Below are positions 1 to 8,895 of a stretch of 28,751 nt of DNA, piece after piece. The stretch is from Parietichytrium sp. I65-24A (lineage: Eukaryota; Sar; Bigyra; Thraustochytrida; Thraustochytriidae): positions 1-28,751 of the forward strand of contig BLSF01000147.1 of assembly GCA_012862575.1 (NCBI GenBank), read 5' to 3'. The notes under the pieces are model-generated. The model saw only the letters and a list, made by a program, of their open reading frames with translations. It was not told the DNA's origin and ran no database searches. Within the stretch, counting starts at the first letter, position 1. Every line of letters begins with the position of its first letter. Made by a program: the position numbers and the translations under genes.

Positions 1-1
1 C

Positions 2-808
2 GGCCCGGGATCTTTTTTCGATAGATACGCCCCAAAATTTCCATCCATGCTCCTTGCCCCAGGCGTTGGTTATGAGTCGTTCATGCAAAAAGTGCGATTC
101 GACCCGGGGTTCTCGAAAGACAGAACTAATCTGCCGACAGTTGATGACGAAAAGTATTACAAGTCGCTGGATGTGAAAAACAAGGCCCATCTCATGGTGC
201 GCACCACGGCGTCTGCGAAAACGGTGTACCGGGACGTCCGCGGGAGGAAATTCCCTTTTGGATTGCGCATTCTCATCTTGAACGCCGTCGAGATTGCATC
301 GCTCTTTGATGTTTCCCCGCAAGACAACAACCCAATCGCAAGAACAGATGCAGCTGACGAAATTAAACGCATCACCGGGATGCTCGGAAAGATCGGTGAA
401 GGCTTTGTGCCGGGTGGAAATCAAACTCCGATCAAGCGATACCCACCCATCGCTGCTTTGGTGATTCATCTGGAGAAAGTAGACAAAGAGAAGCAAGACT
501 ATGTGAGTCAATTCATTTCAGAGTGCTTTTCCATCACCGAGGTGAGGGAAATGAGCGTGTTTGATGTGGATGAACTTGTAAAGCGTCGCGCAGAAGTGGA
601 GCGAGATCATAAAGAGCGGCGTGCCTTTGACGGAATCTTTCAAGAGCTTTGGGAGAGTGTGGCAACTGATGCTGCCAATAGTCTCGAATGGCTGTTTACA
701 GTCGTGTCTGAGCACGAGTTTAATGCGCATGAGTTTGCTGTGGAGCCGAAGCCTGGTGTGCTTGGAAAGATGAGGAAGTCTATTATGCAAAAAGTAATGG
801 GTAGTTAG
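2..808 (+). CDS. C-terminal part of an unrecognised protein, cut by the left edge
   Basis: The reading frame is open from the left edge (position 2) to the TAG at 806-808, so the ATG at 47 is probably internal and the 5' part of the gene is missing. At least 268 residues are visible. The protein is soluble, with mixed charge and no membrane segment or signal. A hydrophobic helix-like stretch (FPFGLRILILNAVEIASLF) is followed by a second hydrophobic strand (IAALVIHLEKV) and an acidic/basic helical part (VDELVKRRAEVERDHKERR). The order and spacing faintly recall the GPCR-chaperone domain of ANKRD13 proteins, but no diagnostic motif is present and I do not assign a function. The coding call rests on frame length, ordinary amino-acid composition and an AATAAA signal 33 nt after the stop. 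Confidence 0.75.
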   Translation, partial: GPGSFFDRYAPKFPSMLLAPGVGYESFMQKVRFDPGFSKDRTNLPTVDDEKYYKSLDVKNKAHLMVRTTASAKTVYRDVRGRKFPFGLRILILNAVEIASLFDVSPQDNNPIARTDAADEIKRITGMLGKIGEGFVPGGNQTPIKRYPPIAALVIHLEKVDKEKQDYVSQFISECFSITEVREMSVFDVDELVKRRAEVERDHKERRAFDGIFQELWESVATDAANSLEWLFTVVSEHEFNAHEFAVEPKPGVLGKMRKSIMQKVMGS

Positions 809-840
809 GTTATGAATTTTCTTTTATGATAATTTTTTTT

Positions 841-846
841 AATAAA
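841..846 (+). terminator. Polyadenylation signal AATAAA of the first gene
   Basis: AATAAA lies 33 nt after the TAG stop at 806-808, in an A/T-rich stretch with a run of T just before it. Position and context fit a cleavage/polyadenylation signal. The inverted repeat starting at 875 would lie at or just beyond the expected cleavage point. Confidence 0.5.
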
Positions 847-874
847 ACCAATGAACCGGATGATAGCAGGAAAG

Positions 875-948
875 TTGGCGACACTGTTGATTGACATTAT
901 CCCGTTGATTGTGGGCAATCAAAAAAGTGAAATGAACAGTGTCGCCAA
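875..948. repeat. 74-bp inverted-repeat element (14-bp perfect arms) with a nested hairpin
   Basis: The arms TTGGCGACACTGTT (875-888) and AACAGTGTCGCCAA (935-948) are exact reverse complements separated by 46 bp. Inside lies a second perfect hairpin, TTGATTG (905-911), loop TGGG, CAATCAA (916-922). The element sits 66 nt after the stop of the first gene. It could be a tiny non-autonomous transposon remnant (MITE-like), a structured 3' RNA, or a cruciform-forming spacer. No target-site duplication is evident. Confidence 0.6.
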
Positions 949-1137
949 ACAAACAATACTTCTTGGACGCACAGAAAAAAAAAGGGGTGCTTCTTCAATG
1001 AATGAATAAAGTTTGCTTCATTGAGAAATAAATGAATGTTTCTTGATTCGAGAACAGTTGAATGAACCGCGAATGTGGGAGAACAGCTCACTCACTCAGT
1101 GCGAGCGTTGACGAGCAAGTATGCCAAGCAATGAGAG

Positions 1138-1178
1138 AGAGTACTCGCGGACACACTGTGAAAGACCGCGAGTACTCT
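1138..1178. repeat. Hairpin with 13-bp perfect arms
   Basis: AGAGTACTCGCGG (1138-1150) and CCGCGAGTACTCT (1166-1178) are perfect reverse complements around a 15-nt loop. The element lies in the intergenic spacer and has no U-tract, so it does not look like an intrinsic terminator. Its role is unknown. Confidence 0.55.
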
Positions 1179-1705
1179 GTGTGTATGTGCGCAACGAACA
1201 AACGAACGCATACGCCCTGCCCTAGCAACGGACTGACGTGTTGCGACGCTGTGAGTGAGCGAGTGAGTGAGTGAGGTGTGTGCCGTTACGGATGTGAAAG
1301 TTGCGAGGACCGATGGGTGAAAGTTGAGAAGAGAAATGCACGCCGCCGCGGACTTGTGTGTGATAATTACGTTTGGCTCTAAGTCCCCGTCGTTCGAGCG
1401 GAACGGAGGATGTAGCAGAGCGTGGGGGCTGCCTGGCTGCCGCGGTGTGTATTCATGTATGTATGTATGTATGTATGTACCTTTGTGCATGCAATACAAT
1501 GGAATGCAGCACAATGTATTGTGGGCACGCCCCGACGTTGGCCTTGCTGGCCTTAATCTGCTGATGGCTCGCCGATTGGATGCGTGGGTGGGTGGGTGGT
1601 GGGGCTTGACGGGCTGGCTGGCTGGCTAACTGTCTGAATGATTGATTGATTGATTGATTCGCTGACTCGTTGATTGGGCTGATAGAACCGTCTTGAGCGA
1701 ATAGG

Positions 1706-1736
<31 letters not shown>

Positions 1737-1844
1737 CAACTAACTGAAAGAGCGGCTTGCTCATTCACAGTCAGTCAATAGCTCAATCGTTGTTTGCTTC
1801 GAATAGTTGGGACGGTGAGCTGTGTCGAAGGAGCTTCACTGTGA

Positions 1845-3884
1845 ATGACCATGGACCGCTCGATGAGCAGAGATGACGGTCACCGCCGCAAGGAGAGGAC
1901 AGAAAGGAGCCGCATGAGGTCCAGATCTAGATCTAGATCCAGATCCGAATCCCAAGCACGAAGAAGAAGAAGAAGAAGAACGACTCACAGCCGTAGTCGT
2001 AGTCGTAGTCGCAGCATGGATCGGAGAAAACACCGCTCCCGAAGTCGCAGCGGCAGGAGGAAGCATAGTAGTACCAGGAGTCGGAGCGCCTCTTCTGGCC
2101 GTGACAGAAGAGCAAAGGACAGAAAGCGCAGGTCTGCAAGATCGCGCAGTTACAGCGAATCTTCGAGATCTCGCTCGCATTCCGAGCGTTCCAGTACCTC
2201 GCGCTACAGTCGGCGCAGGAGGAGCGATGATCGCGAGAGGAGGAAACGTAGGGACCGCGATGAGTCTAGACGAGGGCGCAGGAGACATAGGGATCGCAAA
2301 AGCAGAAGCAGAAGCAGAGAGAGGAACCGGAGCAGGAACAGGGGTAGAGGTAGGAACGAGAGGAGGAGCAGAAGCAGAGACAGAGACAGAGACAGATCGA
2401 AGAGGGAGAAGGGACGGCGGCGAAGGAGCGATGGCCACCGCTCTCGTTCCTCGTCAAGCTCAGCTTGGACCTCCGACAGTCCTTCCAGGTCTCGGCAAAG
2501 GTCGCGGCGTTCTCGATCTAGCCGGTCTTCGTCTCCATCACCCCGCAATCGCCGATCTACCAACCGGCGCGCGAGTCACAAAAGGAGAAGCACGCCGTCG
2601 CGGAGTTCATGGCGAAGGGATCGCGGCTCTTCTAGGCAAGATGGTCATGGGCGATCGCCGAGTAGGAGGTCGTCCGGAAACGGGCGGTCGAAGAAGGAGA
2701 CGGGGTCCATTGAACGTGAGAGGACGGTCACAGACGGAAGCAGCAAAGGGGCCCGGACGCTGATGGTCTCTCAGTTGCAGATAAAGGTGACGGAGAGGGA
2801 TGTGTTGGATTTTGTCGAAAAGAAGTGTCCAGTGAAGAGTGTGAGACTTATCCGTGACTTGAGAACCGGACAGTCTCGTGGGATTGCCTATGTCGAGCTT
2901 GCGCGCAAAGCGGATATTGCCGCAGTGATGGCGATGTCAGGAACCCGCTTCGTCTTTAGCGATGGTCACGAAGGATTCCCATGCTCAATCAAGCGCTTAG
3001 AAGAGGAGACTTCGCAACACGATGAAAGGGACCATTTGGAAGCTTTAGATGCGGCAAGGCACCCGTTGAAAATTTACATTGACAATTTGCCTGGAGATAT
3101 AACTGAAGAAGAGCTGAAAGCCGTGTGTGAACGATTTGGGCCGATTTACGCCTGCAAGGTAGTAAAGTTCGAAAAGTTTGGAGGCGGTCTCACAGCTCAG
3201 GGTTTTGCGATCTTTCAGGAAACAGGCACCGCCGTGAAGGCTCTCGAAGATTTTAACTCGAACGGGCTGAGGTCGATGAAGCTAGATGCTCGATACTCAA
3301 GGGAGCTGATGGTCAAGGAGGTGTACACGCCTCGCTCTTCTACTCAGCCAGGCTTTTTCGAAGCTGAAAGTCCCGTAAATGCAAAGCGGCAAAAGCCAAC
3401 TCCGACAGATCCCTCAAGCACGTTTGAGGATCAGCTCGAGTCTAAGGGCGGGGTGGCGCTTAGCAATGCCGCAAGAATTTCTCTGATGTCTGATCTTGCC
3501 GGAGGCGCAGCAGCGGAAATCGTTTCGAGATTTACTTCACCAACGGACGCGAGGTCCTCAATAGATGCAGCACCAGTACCAGTGGCTCCGAAGTCCTCGA
3601 ATTATTGTGTCATCAAAAATGCCTTTGACCCAGCGAGAGAGGTTGGAGACGATTGGGTTGAAGAAATCGAATCGGATATGCGAGATGCCTGTGCTGAACT
3701 TGGGCAAGTTATCCGCTGCATCGCGCTCGCGAGTACGAAGGGAGACATTATCGTAGAGATGAGCACGGCAAGCGAAACTGAGAAAGTCAAGAGCAGTATC
3801 AGTGGTCGCATGTTTGATGGTCGCAAATTAGTCGTAGAGTACCTGACTCCTTCGGAGTTCCGTGATCGTCGTTCCGAACTTTAA
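1845..3884 (+). CDS. RBM39/CAPER-like splicing factor: RS domain, two RRMs and a UHM
   Basis: This 679-residue nuclear RNA-binding protein has an arginine/serine-dipeptide domain over residues 1 to about 290, RRM1 about 306-385 (RNP2-like LMVSQLQIKV, RNP1-like RGIAYVELA), RRM2 about 408-490 (IYIDNLP; QGFAIFQ), a linker, and a C-terminal U2AF-homology motif domain about 586-675. The UHM has the family's acidic helix (DDWVEEIESDM) and an R-x-F motif (GRMFDGR), the site that binds tryptophan ligands in SF3B1 or U2AF65. This domain order is that of RBM39/CAPER, a 3'-splice-site and alternative-splicing cofactor. The RS domain is about twice the length of the animal one. Two ATGs lie close together: 1845, and 1851 in a near-perfect ACCATGG context, so the start may be 1851 (677 aa). 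No intron is visible. Confidence 0.88.
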   Translation: MTMDRSMSRDDGHRRKERTERSRMRSRSRSRSRSESQARRRRRRRTTHSRSRSRSRSMDRRKHRSRSRSGRRKHSSTRSRSASSGRDRRAKDRKRRSARSRSYSESSRSRSHSERSSTSRYSRRRRSDDRERRKRRDRDESRRGRRRHRDRKSRSRSRERNRSRNRGRGRNERRSRSRDRDRDRSKREKGRRRRSDGHRSRSSSSSAWTSDSPSRSRQRSRRSRSSRSSSPSPRNRRSTNRRASHKRRSTPSRSSWRRDRGSSRQDGHGRSPSRRSSGNGRSKKETGSIERERTVTDGSSKGARTLMVSQLQIKVTERDVLDFVEKKCPVKSVRLIRDLRTGQSRGIAYVELARKADIAAVMAMSGTRFVFSDGHEGFPCSIKRLEEETSQHDERDHLEALDAARHPLKIYIDNLPGDITEEELKAVCERFGPIYACKVVKFEKFGGGLTAQGFAIFQETGTAVKALEDFNSNGLRSMKLDARYSRELMVKEVYTPRSSTQPGFFEAESPVNAKRQKPTPTDPSSTFEDQLESKGGVALSNAARISLMSDLAGGAAAEIVSRFTSPTDARSSIDAAPVPVAPKSSNYCVIKNAFDPAREVGDDWVEEIESDMRDACAELGQVIRCIALASTKGDIIVEMSTASETEKVKSSISGRMFDGRKLVVEYLTPSEFRDRRSEL

Positions 3885-4053
3885 ACCGCGCCCGCGCAAG
3901 CTGAACCGGTGCTTTGCCCGATCCAAAGCTCATCTTTTTTGTGAACTTTGAACTACGTCCGCGCAAGTTGAATCGGTGTTTCTTATATGAACTTTAAACC
4001 GCGTCCGCGCAAGCTGAACCGGTGCTTTGCCAGATCAACGCTCATTCTTATAT
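3876..4053 (+). repeat. Three tandem repeat copies that begin inside the last codons of the RBM39-like gene
   Basis: A unit starting GAACTTTAAACCGCG and containing CCGCGCAAGCTGAACCGGTG occurs at 3876-3942, 3943-3988 (shortened and diverged) and 3989-4053. The first copy supplies the final Glu-Leu codons and the TAA stop of the RBM39-like gene, so the repeats look like tandem duplications of that gene's own 3' end. They fill most of the 320-bp convergent spacer between this gene and UFL1. No polyadenylation signal is obvious in the repeats. Confidence 0.8.
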
Positions 4054-4204
4054 GAGAGTGCGAGTAAAGATGGATGATTTTTTGTTAAATTTTCATGTAT
4101 ATTATTCGACGTTGACAAATCAAGGAAAAGGTACACAATACACGTCAAACCCGGACGCCGAAGACGCGGAGCTCAAGAAGAGAACGAATCAAGCAAGTGG
4201 TGAT

Positions 4205-6610
4205 CTATTTCTTTTTGGCGAGCGCAAATTGTCTGATGCGATCCACCGCAGATGAGTCTGCTTCGCCTTTTCGTAAGGCTGTCAAGTCGCACGCGATCTC
4301 TTCTGTCGAAAATTCGAGTATGAGTTCATCCAAGTCAAAGTAGATTTCGAGCTTCTGGGATTCTGCTTCTGAAGCTACCAAGAGCGTATCAGGAACGAAA
4401 AGATTGATATTTTTGGATTGCTGCAGCACCAACGCAACCGTGAGCGCGAAAAGAGTGCTCTGGTCTGTGGCAGCGATGGCCCACTCCTGAATTTGGCGAC
4501 GGTAAGTCTTTTCCATCACTCGCTCGGTCTTTTTGTCCAGCTTGTGGGCGACAAACAGACACTCTTTTGCGATTCTCCCCACTTTGTCAGCCAAATCCTC
4601 AAATGATACCTCTTGCGCGGAATATTCTCCCCTTGTGTGCACCAAAGTAAGAAGCATCTCGAAATCGGCCTTCAGGTCTTTATCAGACAGTCTCCGCACT
4701 GCGTCCTCGCAGGCGGAGCGCATTGCCCATTGCTCCTCGAGGTTCGCGAAGCTCGCAGAGTCCCCTAAGAACTTTGTTGATTCGCGAATACACTCGCGCT
4801 CAAGCACGATGCCGACGAGGGGATGGACGAGGTGGGACACCCAAAATGGGCAGAGCCGATCCAGCGCGCGCGTTTCTTTTTCTCTCTCTTTTTGATCGGC
4901 ACGCTCTTCAGGGTCAGCAGCTTGGTGGCGTGTCCGGCAATACTTGAGGAGCTTGTCGCATCCCTTTGCAAAAAACTGCAACTGATTATACCGTTGTGCA
5001 AACTCGTTCTCGAGGTATTCCACGCGCTGCCCTTGACTCACAACAGAGGAGCGACTATGAACGGCAGCCTGTGTCTGTTTAAAAGCGCTCCTGAAAGATT
5101 CACGAAAGGCGGGCAATAGGAGAGACACAAGTTCCGTGTTCAAGTCTTGATCTCCTTGGTCTAGACTTGGGTAAGACTCGAGGAGGGACGATTCAACAGC
5201 CGAGTTCGTACAATGCTTGTTGAGTTCCCTTGCCAGCCCATCTTCAGGGTCGTGAGACGGGGTTTTCTTTTTCGACGATGGTGTGTTGCCAGCTGCCCCG
5301 GTATGTATAATGGTAAACGAGGTATCGATGGAGGAAGGCAGGGTCTCAGCCGCCTTGCTGCCCAGAGCAGCAGCCTTACGAACTAATCCGGCCTTCAGCA
5401 TCTGGAACCGTGGAGCGCTGACGGCGAAATTTTCCTCCGCCCCAAAAAGAAGCAGCTCCCTCGAAATCACAGCGGGCGAGAAGCTCTTGTTGAGCAACAA
5501 GGAAATGTCTTTCCCATTCATGAATGGCTTTGCGGCGGCCGCAAGGTTGATGACGCCCCGATTCGTGATGCAATCCTGCACAGATGCTTGAAACCCCTGA
5601 AGAATCCCTAAAGAAATCACACAAGAATCCAGGGGAACGGCATCGCCTCCCAGATAAGCCAGAAGAGCTTCAAAAAGAGCGGCCCCTTTGGTGGCTGTCC
5701 CAGCCACAGAAGCTATCAGGGCTCGATCCGGTGCCGATTCAGCTGTGAGGTAGCCTCTTGCCTGAAAAGCGGACTTGAGCGCCTCAATCTGAAGGTGCGC
5801 ATAGGCGGGGGGAACATATTCAACTCCTCGGAGTCTTCCGATGGGAAGGCCCTTGCCGCGCAGCTGTGCGAGGAATCTTTCCAGTTGCATTAGTTCGCAG
5901 CCTGCAAGACTGCAAATGTGTGCCTGGGGCATTGGGCGGGTAGCCGCCAGAAGCAAACCTCGCAGCTTTGCGAGAACTGTGTCCTCGTGTCTCTTGGTCA
6001 CGAGACACCCATCTCGGAGCGCCAGTTCACTTGCCGCGCCGTGGGCCTGCATCCCGGCAGTCAGTGCTGGCAAACGGTCTACGAGCACATCAGGAGACGG
6101 AAGAGCGAGTTCGGCAGCCAGCATCGACAGCGGAAGAGTTCCGCCCAGCTGCCTGATCTTTCGCGCAGCGTGCGCCGCAGCATTGCCCGCGAAATACTGC
6201 CCTGTCGCCACTTCACATGCAGGCCCAAGCCACCATCCCTCCTCCTTCACCGAGAGCCGCCGCAGCACAAACTCCACGGCATCCGCATCCACGCCGACCA
6301 CCGGCGCGATCTCGCTGGCCCGCGCTCTGCCTCCTCTAGCGCCCACTTCCGCGCGCACTTCCTCTTCGAGACGCTCCAGCGTCACCACCTGGTCCCCCGA
6401 GAGCACGCTCGCCCACTTTGCGCTGTCATTTTCTGCGATCTTGTCCAAGTCATTCTCCGCCGTCTCGCGAAGACGCTCCCGCGCGAGGCGCATCAGGTCT
6501 GCCGCGGCGCGCTCGGACAGCCGCGACAGTCGCGACAGTCGCGCGTTTCCCGCGTCATGCTGCGCGAAGGCTAGCTCATCCCGTAGCCGCGCCAACTCCG
6601 CGTCCGCCAT
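4205..6610 (-). CDS. UFL1: E3 UFM1-protein ligase 1 (UFL1)
   Basis: UFL1 transfers the ubiquitin-like modifier UFM1 from the E2 UFC1 to substrates such as ribosomal protein uL24 at the ER membrane, acting with DDRGK1. The protein aligns in outline over its full length with animal and plant UFL1: the N-terminal helix ending in LSERAAADL, then winged-helix segments (VRGGR-like ARGGRARASEIAPVVGVD), the conserved pattern LRGLLLAATRP...YVPPAYAHLQIEALKSAFQARGYL, and the helical C-terminal half. From the ATG at 6610 (context GGCCATGG) it is 801 residues, close to the animal length of about 794. The frame continues 57 nt further upstream to another ATG at 6667, but that stretch is encoded by CGCGACCA repeats and is probably leader. 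It is divergent from the transporter at 7156 and convergent with the RBM39-like gene. No RING or HECT motif is present, as expected for UFL1. Confidence 0.88.
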   Translation of the reverse strand: MADAELARLRDELAFAQHDAGNARLSRLSRLSERAAADLMRLARERLRETAENDLDKIAENDSAKWASVLSGDQVVTLERLEEEVRAEVGARGGRARASEIAPVVGVDADAVEFVLRRLSVKEEGWWLGPACEVATGQYFAGNAAAHAARKIRQLGGTLPLSMLAAELALPSPDVLVDRLPALTAGMQAHGAASELALRDGCLVTKRHEDTVLAKLRGLLLAATRPMPQAHICSLAGCELMQLERFLAQLRGKGLPIGRLRGVEYVPPAYAHLQIEALKSAFQARGYLTAESAPDRALIASVAGTATKGAALFEALLAYLGGDAVPLDSCVISLGILQGFQASVQDCITNRGVINLAAAAKPFMNGKDISLLLNKSFSPAVISRELLLFGAEENFAVSAPRFQMLKAGLVRKAAALGSKAAETLPSSIDTSFTIIHTGAAGNTPSSKKKTPSHDPEDGLARELNKHCTNSAVESSLLESYPSLDQGDQDLNTELVSLLLPAFRESFRSAFKQTQAAVHSRSSVVSQGQRVEYLENEFAQRYNQLQFFAKGCDKLLKYCRTRHQAADPEERADQKEREKETRALDRLCPFWVSHLVHPLVGIVLERECIRESTKFLGDSASFANLEEQWAMRSACEDAVRRLSDKDLKADFEMLLTLVHTRGEYSAQEVSFEDLADKVGRIAKECLFVAHKLDKKTERVMEKTYRRQIQEWAIAATDQSTLFALTVALVLQQSKNINLFVPDTLLVASEAESQKLEIYFDLDELILEFSTEEIACDLTALRKGEADSSAVDRIRQFALAKKK

Positions 6611-7155
6611 GGCCAGCACTCTCCCACTCTCCCACGCGACCACGCGACCACGCGACCAATCTCCCACGCGACCACGCGTACCGCGCGGACCAGAACCCGC
6701 AGGACCCGCAGAACCAGCAGAACCAGAGCGAAGCAGAGAGAAGCAGAGGGAGGCGGAGTGGATGGAGTGCGACGGGAGAACCGGGATCCCCTTGAGCCGT
6801 GCAAGCGCTGCTGCGAAAGCAAGCTGTGCCAGCGTCGGTTCCGCGGACCAGGCCCGCAGAGAACGTTCGTGAACCTTTTTCGAGGACCCGCGGCGAGACG
6901 TGTATGTATGTATGTATGTGTGTGTGTATGTGTGTGTATGTGTGTATGTGCGCTAAAGGATTGCAAGATTGCAAGATTGGAGGTTTTTAGGACAGGGAGA
7001 TCGATCTCTAAGGCGCCCCCCGTCTTTGCAGGCGTTGGCACAGGCCGCGAGGGAACAAGGAACAAGGAACAAGGACCAGGGGAGAACGGCGCGAGTGTAC
7101 GGTAAAAGGTGTCCGCGCGAAGGAAGCGCTGGTAGCTCTGGTAGCTCTGGTAGCT
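6611..7155. promoter_or_regulatory. Divergent intergenic region between UFL1 and the amino-acid transporter
   Basis: These 545 bp separate two head-to-head start codons and must hold both promoters. They contain an octamer-like tandem repeat (CGCGACCA) at about 6637-6680 next to UFL1, an A/G-rich CAGAACC/GCAGAGA tract at about 6690-6755, a TG/TATG microsatellite at 6901-6950, repeated GGAACAA at about 7050-7072, and repeated GGTAGCTCT just before the transporter ATG. No TATA box is evident. Confidence 0.5.
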
Positions 7156-8895
7156 ATGCGAGCGATGCGAGATGCAGAAGGCGAGTCGGACGGCTGGAGG
7201 GAAAGGGAGGCCACCGGTGTGGTAGCTGGGATCCTAGACGCCGGCCCACGGCGAAGGTCCTCCGCGCGGTCGGGTTCCGTAGGGTCCTTGGACGAGGAGG
7301 TAGCGAGCTTAGTCGGCGAGCATAGCGGTGCGGACGCTGTGCATGCTGTGGACAATGTGGACAATGTGGGCGATACGGAGGCCCAGCCAGAGGCGAGCTG
7401 GCCTGAAGAAGGGCTTGGGCCGACGGCTGTGGTGCTGACATTAACGACAAGCGTGGTGGGCACCGGGCTGCTCTCGCTGCCGTCGGCGTTCAGGTGTCTG
7501 GGCGTGGTCCGGGGCGTGCTGGCGCTGGCGCTGGTGAGCGTCGGCATGCTGTTTTCCAGCGATCTCATGGTGAGGAGCTACTTGGCCGCGCCGATTTCCG
7601 CCGATTCGTACGAGGGACTGGCCGCTCATGGCTGCAAGGTGGCGGCCCCGCGATCATGCCTGTCGTGGTGCCAGGGCAGGGGCCGAGCTGCTGTTGCGGT
7701 GGTGAATGCCGTGAATGCTATTGGGCTGTTCGGTGGATGCTGCGCGTATGTCGCGATCGGGAAAGACATCTTTCCGGCGCTTTTCCAGAGAGCTGGTGTG
7801 CATGCGGGCGACGAGCACGCAAACAAGCTCCGCACTGACCTGGCGACCCTTGTTTGTCTGGCTGGGGTCTCCTTCCCCCTCTCTCTGCTGCGGAATCTGA
7901 GCAGCCTCAGGTTCTCGAGCATGCTTGGCTTCGCATTCTCTATATACATGATCGCGGTCATTGGATTGAGAGGTTTCGGCGACCTGATAGACGGAGCCGA
8001 AAAATGGCGAAATATTTGGGACGGAGAATGTGCTGCTGAGCAGGGATGGGACAGTTTTGTGGCTGGTGTCTCCGTTTTCAACTTTTCGTTTGTATTTCAT
8101 TTCAATATTCTCCCGCTATACAGAACCCTGTCTCCCAAGCATCGCAGTCTGCCGTCCATGCGCAAAGTGCTCGGGGCCACCACATTTGCGTGTTTTGTTC
8201 TCTATTCCATTGTAGGTCTAGCGGGGTTTGCTCTGTTTGGCGACAAGACCAAGCCCAATATCCTGAGCAATTTCCCCGAGAGCGACGACATCATCAACCT
8301 GGCTCGGATCGCCATTTGCGCATGCTGCTTCCTGTGCCTTCCTCTCCTGGAACATCCTCTCCGCCGCACAATCCTGTCACTCTTACGCCTGCGAAGCACG
8401 TGGTTAAGCCGGCTCGTGGTCACGTTTGCGCTCTTAGCTGCTCAGTTCCTGGTGGCTCTTTTCGCCCCCGGAGTCAAAGCCCTCTTCCAGCTCACGGGCG
8501 GCTCGGCAGTTGTTGGCATTTGTTACGTGTTCCCAGTGGTCTTTGCGCTCTTGATTCTTGGAAGGTCTAAGAGCGACATTCATACATCTCTGCTGGAGGC
8601 AGAGACGGGGGCCTTCGACATTGCTTCTCGGGATCCTGAAGTGGAGCTTGGCAGCGACGGGACTGTGTCGCCTTTCAACGCTACGCCAGGTACCTCTGCT
8701 ACCTCTGACCGTCAGCAGGATGGCGACGAAAATTCTCTGCCTCTCTTAACTCTGGTCCATTCAGTTCTTCGCAGCGTCGTTGACCGGCATCTCTACCTTT
8801 CCACCGTTGAGCGAATCCTTTGCTGTTCGATGCTAGTTTTCTTTCCTCTTTGTGGCGCCTGGTCGTTGTCTCTTTCATCAGCGTCTTCGACGTAG
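7156..8895 (+). CDS. Amino-acid transporter of the AAAP family (SLC36/SLC38/AVT type)
   Basis: This 579-residue polytopic membrane protein has a hydrophilic, acidic N-terminal tail (about 1-88). A first membrane helix carries the family signature SVVGTGLLSLPSAF (residues 99-112), where the unwound helix TM1 binds amino acid and Na+ or H+ in this family. About ten further hydrophobic helices follow, including NAIGLFGGCCAYVAIG, FSSMLGFAFSIYMIAVIGL and FACFVLYSIVGLAGFALFG, the last matching the family's GYLTFG-like segment. There is a long hydrophilic loop at about 475-540 and a final helix at the C terminus. Likely roles are vacuolar or plasma-membrane amino-acid export or import; the substrate cannot be read from the sequence. 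The first ATG (7156) is followed by another at 7165. An AATAAA lies at 9011-9016. Confidence 0.85.
   Translation: MRAMRDAEGESDGWREREATGVVAGILDAGPRRRSSARSGSVGSLDEEVASLVGEHSGADAVHAVDNVDNVGDTEAQPEASWPEEGLGPTAVVLTLTTSVVGTGLLSLPSAFRCLGVVRGVLALALVSVGMLFSSDLMVRSYLAAPISADSYEGLAAHGCKVAAPRSCLSWCQGRGRAAVAVVNAVNAIGLFGGCCAYVAIGKDIFPALFQRAGVHAGDEHANKLRTDLATLVCLAGVSFPLSLLRNLSSLRFSSMLGFAFSIYMIAVIGLRGFGDLIDGAEKWRNIWDGECAAEQGWDSFVAGVSVFNFSFVFHFNILPLYRTLSPKHRSLPSMRKVLGATTFACFVLYSIVGLAGFALFGDKTKPNILSNFPESDDIINLARIAICACCFLCLPLLEHPLRRTILSLLRLRSTWLSRLVVTFALLAAQFLVALFAPGVKALFQLTGGSAVVGICYVFPVVFALLILGRSKSDIHTSLLEAETGAFDIASRDPEVELGSDGTVSPFNATPGTSATSDRQQDGDENSLPLLTLVHSVLRSVVDRHLYLSTVERILCCSMLVFFPLCGAWSLSLSSASST

Larger units (their letters stand above)
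809..1844. other. Intergenic spacer with hairpins and tetranucleotide microsatellites
   Basis: I see no credible gene here. Besides the two inverted repeats listed separately, the spacer holds a GAGT-type run (about 1253-1275), an (ATGT)n run (1455-1479), GGGT/GGCT-type runs (about 1583-1628), and two (GATT)n runs (1640-1659 and 1710-1736). The second half is presumably the promoter and 5' leader of the RBM39-like gene. The short open frames on both strands have low-complexity compositions produced by the microsatellites. Confidence 0.6.

Noticed and set aside
2101-2763. Gly/Ala/Arg-rich frame in the +1 register of the RS domain
   Set aside because: It is a shadow of the repetitive RS-encoding DNA.
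4418-6574. CRISPR or phage-like content
   Set aside because: No spaced direct repeats of the right size, and all recognised genes are eukaryotic.
5841-6872. 343-codon plus-strand frame opposite UFL1
   Set aside because: It is Ser/Arg/Ala-rich low-complexity text created by the high-GC opposite strand of UFL1; no domain is present.
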